This document shows, one piece after another, positions 56,388-64,000 of a DNA stretch of 64,000 bases (positions are counted from its first letter, which is position 1; the number at the start of each line of letters is the position of its first letter). The notes under the pieces are model-generated. The model did no database searches. It was not told the DNA's origin and saw nothing but the letters and a program-made list of their open reading frames with translations. The position numbers were made by a program, and so were the translations under genes. This DNA comes from Stagnimonas sp. (GTDB taxonomy: Bacteria; Pseudomonadota; Gammaproteobacteria; Nevskiales; Nevskiaceae): positions 1-64,000 of the forward strand of contig JAUYNO010000034.1 of assembly GCA_030696045.1 (NCBI GenBank), in the 5' to 3' direction.

Positions 56388-56403
56388 GTGACAGGAAAGT
56401 CAC
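56388..56403 (+). promoter_or_regulatory. Inverted repeat upstream of the first peptidase
   Basis: GTGAC-AGGAAA-GTCAC, perfect five-base arms, 50 bases before the ATG. GATAAC just downstream (56406-56411) could be a -10. It may be an operator; the regulator is unknown. Confidence 0.4.
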
Positions 56404-56452
56404 TGGATAACATTTGAAGTTCGTCAGCCCCATTTTCGAGGTGTTGCACATC

Positions 56453-59257
56453 ATGAAGACTACTTTCCGGCCTGCAAAGGCCGCGCTGGCCTTTGCGCTG
56501 GCTACGGCCGCCCTGGGCGCACAGGCACTCCCCGCGCGCATCGCGCAGTCCCCCGAAGAAGCCCTGACGCTGCTCACCGCAGCCACCGGCGGCGCCCTCA
56601 CCAAGAGCCAGCGCGAGCTGGACGCCTACACGGCGGTGCAGGCCCGTGGTGCCAAGGTGCTGCTGGCCGACGATGCGACGCAGACCCCGGTGCTGCGCGC
56701 GAAGAACTTCCTGTCGACCTACGGCGTGTTGCCGGGGGTGACCGATGCGATCAACCAGCTCAGCCTTGCGCGCGTGAGCAAGGATTTCGCCGGCAGCACC
56801 CATGTGCACCTGAACCAGATGCAGAACGGCCTGGCCGTGTTCGGCGGCCGCATGGTGGTGCACATGAACGGTGCCGGCATCACCGGCCTGAGCGGTGTGT
56901 TCGTCCCGGGGCTGGAGTCGATTTCCGCCACGCCCGCGAAGGAAATCACCTATCTGCGCGAGCGTGGCCTGGTGGCGGCGCGCAAGTTGCACCCGGCGGT
57001 GCGGAACCTGGCCATCGAATCGACCCGGCTGATGTACTACCGCACGGGTCTGCTGAAGGGCGTCTCGAACCAGGGCAACTTCCTGGCCTACGAGGTGATG
57101 GTGAAGGGCGGCAGCGAGGCCTTCCCGGTGCGCGAGCGCATCATCCTCAATGCCAACAGCGGCAATGTGCTGAATCGCATCAACGAGATTCACACGGTAC
57201 TGAACCGCGAAATCTACACGCCAGGGCAGACCACGCCGGATCCGGCCGGACTGGGTGCTTCAATCCCGGTCCCGCCGACGCTCACCGAGGGCTCGCCGCT
57301 GGCGCCGGCCGATGAGGCGCTGATGCTCGATGACCGCACCGCGACTTCTTCCCGCGCGCCGCTGGTGGCGCCGACCCTGCCCGCCCTGGCCAACCTGTAC
57401 TTCTTCGCGGGCGGCACCTACAACCTCTATAAAAACCTCTTCGGCCGCGAGGGCTACAACGACGGCGCCGTCCCCGGCACCGAGCAGGTGCAGAAGAGCG
57501 TCTACCTGGTCAACGACCAGTGCCCGAACGCCTACTGGAACGGCGACTCGACCAACTACTGCCCGGCTTTCGACGGCGACGACGTGGTCAGCCACGAGTG
57601 GAGCCACGCCTACACCGAATACACCCACGGCCTGATCTACCAATACCAGTCCGGCGCGCTCAACGAGAGCTATTCGGACATCTTCGGCGAGGTCTACGAT
57701 CTGGTGAACGGCCGTGAAGGCCCGCTGGGCGCCACCCTCACCGAAGGTGACTACTTCAAGGACGGCGGCAGCCGCTGGGTGATGGGCGAGGATCTGACCG
57801 AAACCGTCGCCGGTGCCCTGCTGCGCGATATGTGGGATCCGGATGATTTCACCATCAATGTCCCGCTCGCCGGCATTTCGGTGATCGGCTTCGCGCCCTC
57901 GCCGGGCAGCGTCATCACCTCGGAGAATTACTACTGCGGCACCGGTGACGGCGGCGGTGTGCACACCAATTCCGGGGTGCCCAACCACGCCTTCGCGATG
58001 CTGGTGGACGGCCGCCCGAACGAGATCGACGCCAGCACCTTCAACAACGTGCCGGTGGCGAAGATCGGCATGACCAAGGCCGCGGCCATCTACTTCCACG
58101 CCGAGACCCACTATCAGACGCCGACCACCAATTTCCCGCAGCACGCCGATGCGCTCGAAGCCTCCTGCGACGATCTCATCGGCGCCGAGTTGCGCGATGT
58201 GACGGGTGCGGTCTCCGACGAGGAGATCACGGTGGCGGACTGCAAGGCCGTGCACGACGCCACGCTGGCAGTGGAATTCCGCAACACCGCCGAGATGACC
58301 GTCGAGCAGAAGTGCGGCTATGTCAGGGTGCTGGCGCCGGAAGCCTCCACGCCGGCGCTCTGCGGCTCTGGCCTGTTCGTGTTCCCCACCGCCACCGAGA
58401 CCTGGGAAGGCGGCGCCATTCCGACCGGCTGGACCCAGACCAAGAACATCACCGGCGATTACGAGTCCCCGACCTTCGACTACTCGATTTCGTCCGAACT
58501 GCCCGCGCCGCACACCGGCAAGGCGCTGTTCGCACGCAACGATGGTGATGGCACTTGCGCGGCGGGTGGCGATGCCTCGGGATCGATCCGCATGGATTCG
58601 CCCGAGATCACGGTGCCCGACGATGCCAGCTTCCTGTCGTTCACCCACTACATGCAGTCCGAAGCCGCCTACGACGGCGGCAACCTGAAGTTCAGCGTCA
58701 ACGGCAGCGAGTTCGCCATCGTTCCGGGGGCTGCGTTCACCTACAACGGACACAGCGGCGCCTTCGGTGATGGTCCCCTGGTGCCCGGCGTTCCCGATCC
58801 GGTGGGCCTGGGCGGCAACAACACCAGCCCGCTGGCGGGTGAGGCGGCCTGGACCGGCGCCGATCAGGGCGAGGCCACCGGCAGCTGGGGTACCACCGTG
58901 GTCGACATCTCGAAGCTGACCGGTGCTCCCAAGAAGGGTGACAAGGTCAAGTTCCGCTGGGAGTTCGGCCAGGACGGCTGCGGCGGCAACCTCGGCTGGT
59001 TCATCGACGACGCCCAGGTCTACTACTGCAGCACGACGGCGCCGTCCGGCAGCTCCGGCGGTGGCAGTTCCTCGGGTGCCAGCTCCTCCGGTGCCAGCAG
59101 CAGCGGCGCCAGTTCCTCGGGCGCCAGCGGCTCCGGTGGCAGCAGCTCGGGTGGCAGCTCCGGTGGCAGCGATGGCCGCTTCGGCGGTGCGTTCGGAGGC
59201 TTGCTGCTGCTGCCGATGTTCGGCATCGCGGCACTGCGCCGGCGCCGGCCGGGCTGA
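56453..59257 (+). CDS. M4 (thermolysin-like) metallopeptidase with GRFGG C-terminal tag, copy 1
   Basis: A 934-residue exported zinc endopeptidase. Signal peptide ([16 protein letters not shown]), then an FTP-type propeptide ([22 protein letters not shown]). The catalytic domain has HEWSH (His381-His385) and NESYSD with Glu405, 24 residues after His381 exactly as in thermolysin. [21 protein letters not shown] holds the conserved active-site region. A jelly-roll-like beta domain follows, then a Ser/Gly repeat linker. DGRFGGAFG, a hydrophobic helix and RRRR end the protein. GAGGTG precedes the ATG at 56453. The paralogue follows directly downstream. Confidence 0.9.
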   Translation: MKTTFRPAKAALAFALATAALGAQALPARIAQSPEEALTLLTAATGGALTKSQRELDAYTAVQARGAKVLLADDATQTPVLRAKNFLSTYGVLPGVTDAINQLSLARVSKDFAGSTHVHLNQMQNGLAVFGGRMVVHMNGAGITGLSGVFVPGLESISATPAKEITYLRERGLVAARKLHPAVRNLAIESTRLMYYRTGLLKGVSNQGNFLAYEVMVKGGSEAFPVRERIILNANSGNVLNRINEIHTVLNREIYTPGQTTPDPAGLGASIPVPPTLTEGSPLAPADEALMLDDRTATSSRAPLVAPTLPALANLYFFAGGTYNLYKNLFGREGYNDGAVPGTEQVQKSVYLVNDQCPNAYWNGDSTNYCPAFDGDDVVSHEWSHAYTEYTHGLIYQYQSGALNESYSDIFGEVYDLVNGREGPLGATLTEGDYFKDGGSRWVMGEDLTETVAGALLRDMWDPDDFTINVPLAGISVIGFAPSPGSVITSENYYCGTGDGGGVHTNSGVPNHAFAMLVDGRPNEIDASTFNNVPVAKIGMTKAAAIYFHAETHYQTPTTNFPQHADALEASCDDLIGAELRDVTGAVSDEEITVADCKAVHDATLAVEFRNTAEMTVEQKCGYVRVLAPEASTPALCGSGLFVFPTATETWEGGAIPTGWTQTKNITGDYESPTFDYSISSELPAPHTGKALFARNDGDGTCAAGGDASGSIRMDSPEITVPDDASFLSFTHYMQSEAAYDGGNLKFSVNGSEFAIVPGAAFTYNGHSGAFGDGPLVPGVPDPVGLGGNNTSPLAGEAAWTGADQGEATGSWGTTVVDISKLTGAPKKGDKVKFRWEFGQDGCGGNLGWFIDDAQVYYCSTTAPSGSSGGGSSSGASSSGASSSGASSSGASGSGGSSSGGSSGGSDGRFGGAFGGLLLLPMFGIAALRRRRPG

Positions 59258-59274
59258 GCTTCACGGGCGACAAG

Positions 59275-59304
59275 AAAAAGGCGGCCTTCGGGCCGCCTTT
59301 TTTT
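59275..59304. terminator. Terminator after the first M4 peptidase
   Basis: AAAAAGGCGGCC/GGCCGCCTTTTTTT around a TTCG tetraloop. Sequence and distance from the stop codon are almost identical to the terminator at 62101. Confidence 0.94.
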
Positions 59305-59413
59305 GTAAGCGTTTGTAACCAGGCCCCTTTTTGCGGGCTGGACACGCGCGCGGTGGCAAACAGCTTGCGGTAGCAGCCTGACTCTGTTCAGGCCCATTCG
59401 CTCCCGAGACTCC

Positions 59414-62083
59414 ATGAAAATCGCCCCGTTCCGTAATCCAGCCGTCTACAGCGCGGCCTTGTCGTTGTTTCTGTCTTGTCTTGCCGGGGCCGCGCAGGCC
59501 TTGCCCGAGCGAGCCCTGAGCGGTGCCGAGGAAGCGCTGGCCCGGCTGAGGCTCAACACCGGCGGCGCGCTCCACAGCCAGCGCGCGCCCGAGTTGCTGT
59601 ACAGCGCGGTGCACAGCCTGGGCAGCACGCCGCTGCTGACCGACAACAACGCCGCTGCTCCTGAGGAGCGCGCCAAATTCTTCCTCTCGGTTTACGGCTC
59701 CCTGTTCGGTGTCCAGGATCCGATCAGCGAACTGAAGGCCAGCCGGCTGTCGAGGGATGCCGCTGGCAACCAGCATCTGCACCTGGACCAGAAGCACCGG
59801 GGCCTGCCGGTGTTTGGCGCGCGGCTGGTCGTGCATATGAACGACCGCGGGATCATTGGCGGCAACGGCGCCTTCGTCCCCGATTTGGACGAGCTGCCGA
59901 GCACGCCATCGCGGCCGGTGGCGAGTCTGCGCGAGGGCGCCCTGGCCGAAGTCCGCAAGCACTACCCGGGCGTCACCGGGCTGGTGGTCGAATCGAGCCG
60001 CCTGATGTACTACCGCAGCGGCCTGCTCAAGGGCGTGCCGGGCAAGAGTTATCTGGCCTACGAGGTGCTGGTGCGGGGCGGCAGGCCCGAATACCCGGTG
60101 CGCGAGCGGCTGATCCTCGATGCCAGCAGCGGCACGGTGCTCAACCGCATCAACGAGATTCACAGCCTGCTCAACCGCGAGATCTACGCGGTGAACATGT
60201 CGCTGCCGCCGGTGCTGACCGAAGGCAGCCCGCTGGCGCCGGCCGACATCCCGCTGGCCGGGGACGTCAACAGCGATCCGACATCGCGCATCCCGCGCAT
60301 TCCCACCGACAACCTCTACATCTTCGCTGGCGGCACCTACGCGCTGTACCAGAACCTGTTCGGCCGCGAGGGCTACGACGATGGGTTCATCGATCCCGCC
60401 ACCGGCGAGCCGCGGCCCCAGGTCCAGCGCAGCGTCTACCTGGTCAACACCGCTTGCCCCAACGCCTACTGGGACGGCATTTCCACCAACTACTGCCCGG
60501 GCTTTGACGCCGATGACGTGGTTAGTCACGAGTGGAGCCATGCCTATACCGAGTACACCCACGGCCTGGTCTACCAGTACCAGTCCGGCGCGCTCAACGA
60601 GGCCTACTCCGACATCTTCGGTGAGACCTACGACCTCGTGAACGGCATTGAAGGACCGCTCGGCGTCACCCTGACCGAGGGCGAGTATTTCGAGGACGGC
60701 GGCAGCCGCTGGGTGCTGGGCGAGGACCTCACCGAGACCGCCGCCGGCCTGCTGCTGCGTGACATGTGGGACCCGGACAACTTCAGCGTCAACGTGCCCC
60801 TGCTCGGCATTCCGATCCTCGCCAATCCCTCGCCCGGCAGTGTCATCACCTCGGAGAACTACTACTGCGGCACCGACGACGGCGGCGGCGTGCACACCAA
60901 CTCCGGCGTGCCCAACCACATGTACGCGATGCTGGTGGACGGCAAGGAATTCAACGGCATCACCATCCCCAAGATCGGCATGACCAAGGCCGCACAGATC
61001 TACTTCCAGGCCGAGACCCACTACCAGACGCCGACCACCAACTTCGCCCAGCACGCCGATGCGCTGGCGATGGCCTGCCAGGATCTGATCGGGGCGCCGA
61101 TCAACGACGTGCTGGGCCAGCCCAGCGCCGAGCCCATCCGCCAGGCCGACTGCGCGGCGGTCGAACTCGCCAGCACGGCGGTCGAACTGCGCCTGAGTCC
61201 GAAGGAAAAGTGCAACTACCAGCCGGTGCTCAAGCCGGAGGCAGAGACGCCGGTTTGCGGCGAGGGCCTGAGCCCGGTGGCGAGTTTCTCCGAAACCTGG
61301 GAGGGCGGCGCCGTCCCCAGTGGCTGGACCCTGAGCAGCACCGGCAGCGGCGATGCCTGGCCCGATACCAACTGGGTGGTGAGTTCGGAGCTGCCGGCGC
61401 CACACGCGGGCAAGGCAGCGTTCGCCATCGACTCCAATGGCGGCAGCTGCGCCGCCGGTGGCGACATCTCCGGCAGCTTCAGCATGGACAGCCCGGAGAT
61501 CGGTTTCGCCGAGGCCGGTAGCAAGTTCAGCTTCACCCACTTCATGCAGAGCGAAGCGGAGTACGACGGTGGCAACCTGAAAGTCAGCATCGACGGCAGC
61601 GACTTCGCCCTGGTGCCGGCCGAGGCTTACAGCTTCAACCCCTACAACGGCGCCCTGGACAGCAGTACCGCCAATACCAATCCGCTGGCCGGCGAAGCGG
61701 CCTGGACTGGTTCCGATCAGGGTGAGGCGACCGGCAGCTGGGGTACCACCATCGTCGAGCTCGACCGGATCGCCACCGTCGGCGACAAGCTGAAATTCCG
61801 CTGGGAGTTCAGCCAGGACGGCTGTGCCGGCAATCTCGGCTGGTTCGTCGATGACGTCAGCGTCTACAGCTGCAAGGCCGGCGGTTCCAGCTCGGGTGGA
61901 TCCTCGGGCGGCAGCTCCGGGTCTGGTTCTTCCGGTGGCTCCGGCAGTGGTTCCTCGTCCGGGGGCTCCAGTGGCAGCGGCTCGTCCTCGGGCAGCGAGG
62001 GCCGCTTCGGCGGTGCATTCGGCTGGCTGCTGCTGGCGCCGATGTTCGGCGCCGCGGCACTGCGTCGGCACCGGCCGGGCTGA
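59414..62083 (+). CDS. M4 (thermolysin-like) metallopeptidase with GRFGG C-terminal tag, copy 2
   Basis: An 889-residue paralogue of the preceding gene with the same order of parts. Signal peptide (SLFLSCLAGAAQA), FTP propeptide (HLHLDQKHRGLPVFGARLVVHMN), HEWSH (from His372), NEAYSD with the third zinc ligand, [20 protein letters not shown], beta domain, Ser/Gly linker and EGRFGGAFG plus helix plus RRHR. The copies are strongly similar throughout the catalytic domain and diverge in the signal peptide and linker. It has its own upstream gap of 110 bases and its own terminator. Confidence 0.9.
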   Translation: MKIAPFRNPAVYSAALSLFLSCLAGAAQALPERALSGAEEALARLRLNTGGALHSQRAPELLYSAVHSLGSTPLLTDNNAAAPEERAKFFLSVYGSLFGVQDPISELKASRLSRDAAGNQHLHLDQKHRGLPVFGARLVVHMNDRGIIGGNGAFVPDLDELPSTPSRPVASLREGALAEVRKHYPGVTGLVVESSRLMYYRSGLLKGVPGKSYLAYEVLVRGGRPEYPVRERLILDASSGTVLNRINEIHSLLNREIYAVNMSLPPVLTEGSPLAPADIPLAGDVNSDPTSRIPRIPTDNLYIFAGGTYALYQNLFGREGYDDGFIDPATGEPRPQVQRSVYLVNTACPNAYWDGISTNYCPGFDADDVVSHEWSHAYTEYTHGLVYQYQSGALNEAYSDIFGETYDLVNGIEGPLGVTLTEGEYFEDGGSRWVLGEDLTETAAGLLLRDMWDPDNFSVNVPLLGIPILANPSPGSVITSENYYCGTDDGGGVHTNSGVPNHMYAMLVDGKEFNGITIPKIGMTKAAQIYFQAETHYQTPTTNFAQHADALAMACQDLIGAPINDVLGQPSAEPIRQADCAAVELASTAVELRLSPKEKCNYQPVLKPEAETPVCGEGLSPVASFSETWEGGAVPSGWTLSSTGSGDAWPDTNWVVSSELPAPHAGKAAFAIDSNGGSCAAGGDISGSFSMDSPEIGFAEAGSKFSFTHFMQSEAEYDGGNLKVSIDGSDFALVPAEAYSFNPYNGALDSSTANTNPLAGEAAWTGSDQGEATGSWGTTIVELDRIATVGDKLKFRWEFSQDGCAGNLGWFVDDVSVYSCKAGGSSSGGSSGGSSGSGSSGGSGSGSSSGGSSGSGSSSGSEGRFGGAFGWLLLAPMFGAAALRRHRPG

Positions 62084-62100
62084 GCTTCAGGGACAGCAAG

Positions 62101-62130
62101 AAAAAGGCGGCCTTCGGGCCGCCTTTTTTT
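62101..62130. terminator. Terminator after the second M4 peptidase
   Basis: Same AAAAAGGCGGCC-TTCG-GGCCGCCTTTTTTT hairpin as at 59275. The A-run lets it also stop the convergent spoT transcript. Confidence 0.94.
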
Positions 62131-62161
62131 GTCTCCGCTCGCGCCGCAGCCTCCGGCCGGC

Positions 62162-64000
62162 TCAACCCCGGCTGACCCGCTCCACCGCCGACAGCCGGCG
62201 CACCCGCTTGATGACGCGCGCCAGCTGGGTGCGGTCCTTGACCGTGAGCAGGAAGCGCATCTCGACCGCTTCCTCCGACACGGTGCGGTCCGGCATCTGC
62301 ACGTTTTCGATCGAGCTGCCGGCTTCGGAAATCTCGCTGGCGACGCTGGCCAGCAGGCCACGGCGGTTGTGCGCCTTGAGCCGCAGTTCGGCCAGGAAAT
62401 CGCCCTGCACCTTGTCGGCCCAGACCAGGGCGATGCGCTCGCCCGGGCCGCCCTTGCGGGTCTGCACATGCTCGCAGTCGAGCCGGTGGATGATGATGCC
62501 GCGACTGGCCGAGACATAGCCGATGATCGGGTCGCCGGGGATCGGCCGGCAGCAGCGGCCGTAGTCGATCACCAGGCCCTCGGTGCCTTCCACCGCCAGC
62601 GGCGTCGAGCCGTCCGAGCGGGTGCCGCTGGCCGATTCCGGCAGGAAGTGCCGCGCCACCAGGGGCGCCAGGCGCTCGCCGGTGCCGATGGAGATGAACA
62701 GGTCCTCCAGCTCGTCCAGCTTGTAGCTGGCCAGCACCGGTGCCGCCGCCTTGGCGGTGAGCACCGAGGGCGGCAGCTTGAGCTCGCGCAGGGCGATCTC
62801 CAGCAGGCGGCGGCCGAGCCGGATCGCCTCGTCCTCACGCTGTTCCTTGAGGAAGGCGCGGATGCGCGAGCGCGCCTTGGCGGTCTTGACGTAGTTGAGC
62901 CAGGCCGCGTTCGGCCGAGCGTGGCGGGAGGTGATGATCTCCACGGTCTGGCCGTTCTTGAGCGGCGTGTTGAGCGGCTCCAGGTGGCCGTCGACGCGGG
63001 CTGCGACGCAGCGGTCGCCCAGTTCGCTGTGCACGGTGTAGGCGAAGTCCACCGGGGTCGCGCCCTTGGGCAGGCGGCGGATCTGGCCCTTGGGGGTGAA
63101 CACGTAGACCTCGTCCGGGAACAGGTCGACCTTGACGTTCTCGACCAGCTCCTGGGCGCCGTCGCTGCCCTCCGATTCCAGCAGCATCTGCAGCCATTCG
63201 CGGGCGCGTGCCTGCGGCGCGCTGCTGCTGTTGCTGGCGTCGCGGCTGCCCTGCTTGTACTGCCAGTGCGCGGCGATGCCGCTCTCGGCGATGTGGTGCA
63301 TCTCGCGGGTGCGGATCTGCACCTCGATCTTCTTGCCTTCCGGCCCGACGCAGGTGGTGTGCAGGCTCTGGTAGCCATTGCCCCGGGAGTTGGCGATGTA
63401 GTCGTCGAACAGGCCGGGCACCGGCTTGAACACGTGGTGGACGATGCCCAGCGCGCGATAGCACTCGTCGAGCTTGGCGACCACCACGCGGAAACCCAGC
63501 AGGTCCATCACGTCGAGAAACTTCAACCGCTTGCGCTGCATCTTGCGGTAGATGCTGTAGTAGCTCTTTTGGCGCCCGACCACGGTGGCGCCGATGCCCT
63601 CCTCGGCCAGAGCGCGGGCAATCCGCTGCTCGATGTCGCGGATCAGGCTCTTCACATCGCCCAGGCGGTCGCCGACCGCCTTCACGAACACCTCGTAGCG
63701 CTGCGGATAGAGGTTTGCGAATGCCAGGTCCTCCAGTTCGCGGCGCAGGGTGTTGATGCCCAGACGCTGGGCGATGGGCGAATAGATCTCGATGGTTTCC
63801 TGGGCGATGCGGCGCTTCTTCTCCGGCGCCATCGCGCCCAGGGTGCGCATGTTGTGCAGGCGGTCGGCGAGCTTGACCAGGATCACCCGCAGGTCGTCGG
63901 TCATCGCCAGCAGCAGCTTGCGGAAGCTCTCGGCCTGTCGCTCGTTGCGGCTCATGCCCTCGATCTTCTCGATCTTCGACACGCCATCGACCAGCTTCGC
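62162..64000 (-). CDS. spoT: (p)ppGpp synthetase/hydrolase SpoT, 3' part
   Basis: Partial: the reading frame continues past the right edge, and the 5' part with the HDxxED hydrolase residues lies outside. Visible from the edge inward: the end of the HD domain (LVDGVSKIEKI, LVKLADRLHNMRTLG) and the synthetase domain (RGNGYQSLHT, EVQIRTREMHHIAESGIAAHW). Then a TGS domain (VFTPKGQIRRLPKGATPVDFAYTVH) and a C-terminal ACT domain (LRLKAHNRRGLLASVASEISEAGSS). The first in-window Met is internal, not the start. Usually linked to rpoZ, ridA and recG; here the group is split. Confidence 0.94.
   Translation of the reverse strand, partial: AKLVDGVSKIEKIEGMSRNERQAESFRKLLLAMTDDLRVILVKLADRLHNMRTLGAMAPEKKRRIAQETIEIYSPIAQRLGINTLRRELEDLAFANLYPQRYEVFVKAVGDRLGDVKSLIRDIEQRIARALAEEGIGATVVGRQKSYYSIYRKMQRKRLKFLDVMDLLGFRVVVAKLDECYRALGIVHHVFKPVPGLFDDYIANSRGNGYQSLHTTCVGPEGKKIEVQIRTREMHHIAESGIAAHWQYKQGSRDASNSSSAPQARAREWLQMLLESEGSDGAQELVENVKVDLFPDEVYVFTPKGQIRRLPKGATPVDFAYTVHSELGDRCVAARVDGHLEPLNTPLKNGQTVEIITSRHARPNAAWLNYVKTAKARSRIRAFLKEQREDEAIRLGRRLLEIALRELKLPPSVLTAKAAAPVLASYKLDELEDLFISIGTGERLAPLVARHFLPESASGTRSDGSTPLAVEGTEGLVIDYGRCCRPIPGDPIIGYVSASRGIIIHRLDCEHVQTRKGGPGERIALVWADKVQGDFLAELRLKAHNRRGLLASVASEISEAGSSIENVQMPDRTVSEEAVEMRFLLTVKDRTQLARVIKRVRRLSAVERVSRG

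Noticed and set aside
56386-56411. PHO-box-like pair before the first M4 peptidase
   Set aside because: Ten of 14 matches, but the -10-like GATAAC is only two bases after it rather than ten; better explained as the inverted repeat GTGAC/GTCAC. It also shows that 10 of 14 alone is weak evidence.
59040-59170. Short repetitive DNA in the Ser/Gly linker as a possible CRISPR or microsatellite locus
   Set aside because: It is in frame, encodes a Ser/Gly/Ala linker and lacks spacer-repeat structure.
59261-62071. A 936-codon reverse frame opposite the second M4 peptidase
   Set aside because: Mirrors the peptidase codons; no independent features.

Overview
The window is a strongly GC-rich stretch of a gammaproteobacterial chromosome. 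The taxonomic signals are the ftsY-ftsE-ftsX-rpoH cluster, hemL next to thiDE, a bacterial omega/spoT/recG neighbourhood, Tat-exported lipoproteins and many outer-membrane proteins. The combination of exported proteins with Gly-Gly C-terminal tags and PhoX/PhoD phosphatases fits the Nevskiales/Xanthomonadales side of the class, but that placement is an inference from style, not from a marker tree.

Layout: (1) 1-180, the end of a ribosomal operon with a 5S rRNA and its terminator. (2) 688-9219, housekeeping genes on the plus strand: thiD-thiE, hemL, a DedA/PAP2-like/LssY membrane protein, ftsY, ftsE-ftsX and rpoH. rpoH is preceded by a near-perfect CIRCE operator. (3) 9401-19206, mixed genes: an orphan exbD, a DUF2946/PCu(A)C copper pair, an AtuD-like acyl-CoA dehydrogenase, a small outer-membrane barrel, a minus-strand set (glutaminyl cyclase, DUF2339, DUF3999), yicC and a small unknown gene. 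(4) 19297-26988, a divergent pair: a protein kinase with an N-terminal OmpR-type DNA-binding domain and C-terminal TPRs, and a 1613-residue exported protein with SBBP propeller repeats, six Ig-like repeats and a Gly-Gly C-terminal tag. (5) 27102-51540, an organophosphate-scavenging island: a TonB receptor-PhoX-HupE unit on plus, then on minus a purple-acid-phosphatase-like enzyme, three PhoD paralogues, a second PhoX, a propeller-phosphoesterase fusion and a phospholipase C. It is interrupted by a lower-GC serine hydrolase and a glutathione-dependent formaldehyde operon. (6) 51659-64000, gmk, rpoZ, a toxin-antitoxin pair, yjdM, recG, ridA, a tandem pair of thermolysin-like peptidases and the 3' part of spoT, which runs off the right edge.

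How the parts work together: the island encodes eight exported phosphoesterases covering monoesters, diesters and phospholipids. Each is apparently membrane- or surface-anchored, by a lipobox cysteine (PAP, three PhoD, propeller-phosphoesterase) or by a C-terminal GR[FY]GG-hydrophobic-basic tag (both PhoX, phospholipase C). The two peptidases carry the same tag. Candidate PHO boxes with 7-4-7 spacing and a -10-like hexamer exactly 10 nt downstream lie before the TonB-PhoX unit, before PhoD1-PAP, before the propeller-phosphoesterase operon and, more weakly, before the phospholipase. The most interesting reading is a PhoB-controlled, cell-anchored phosphate-harvesting system using two alternative anchoring routes. 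No rhombosortase, PhoB or HrcA gene lies in the window, so the processing and regulatory parts remain inference.
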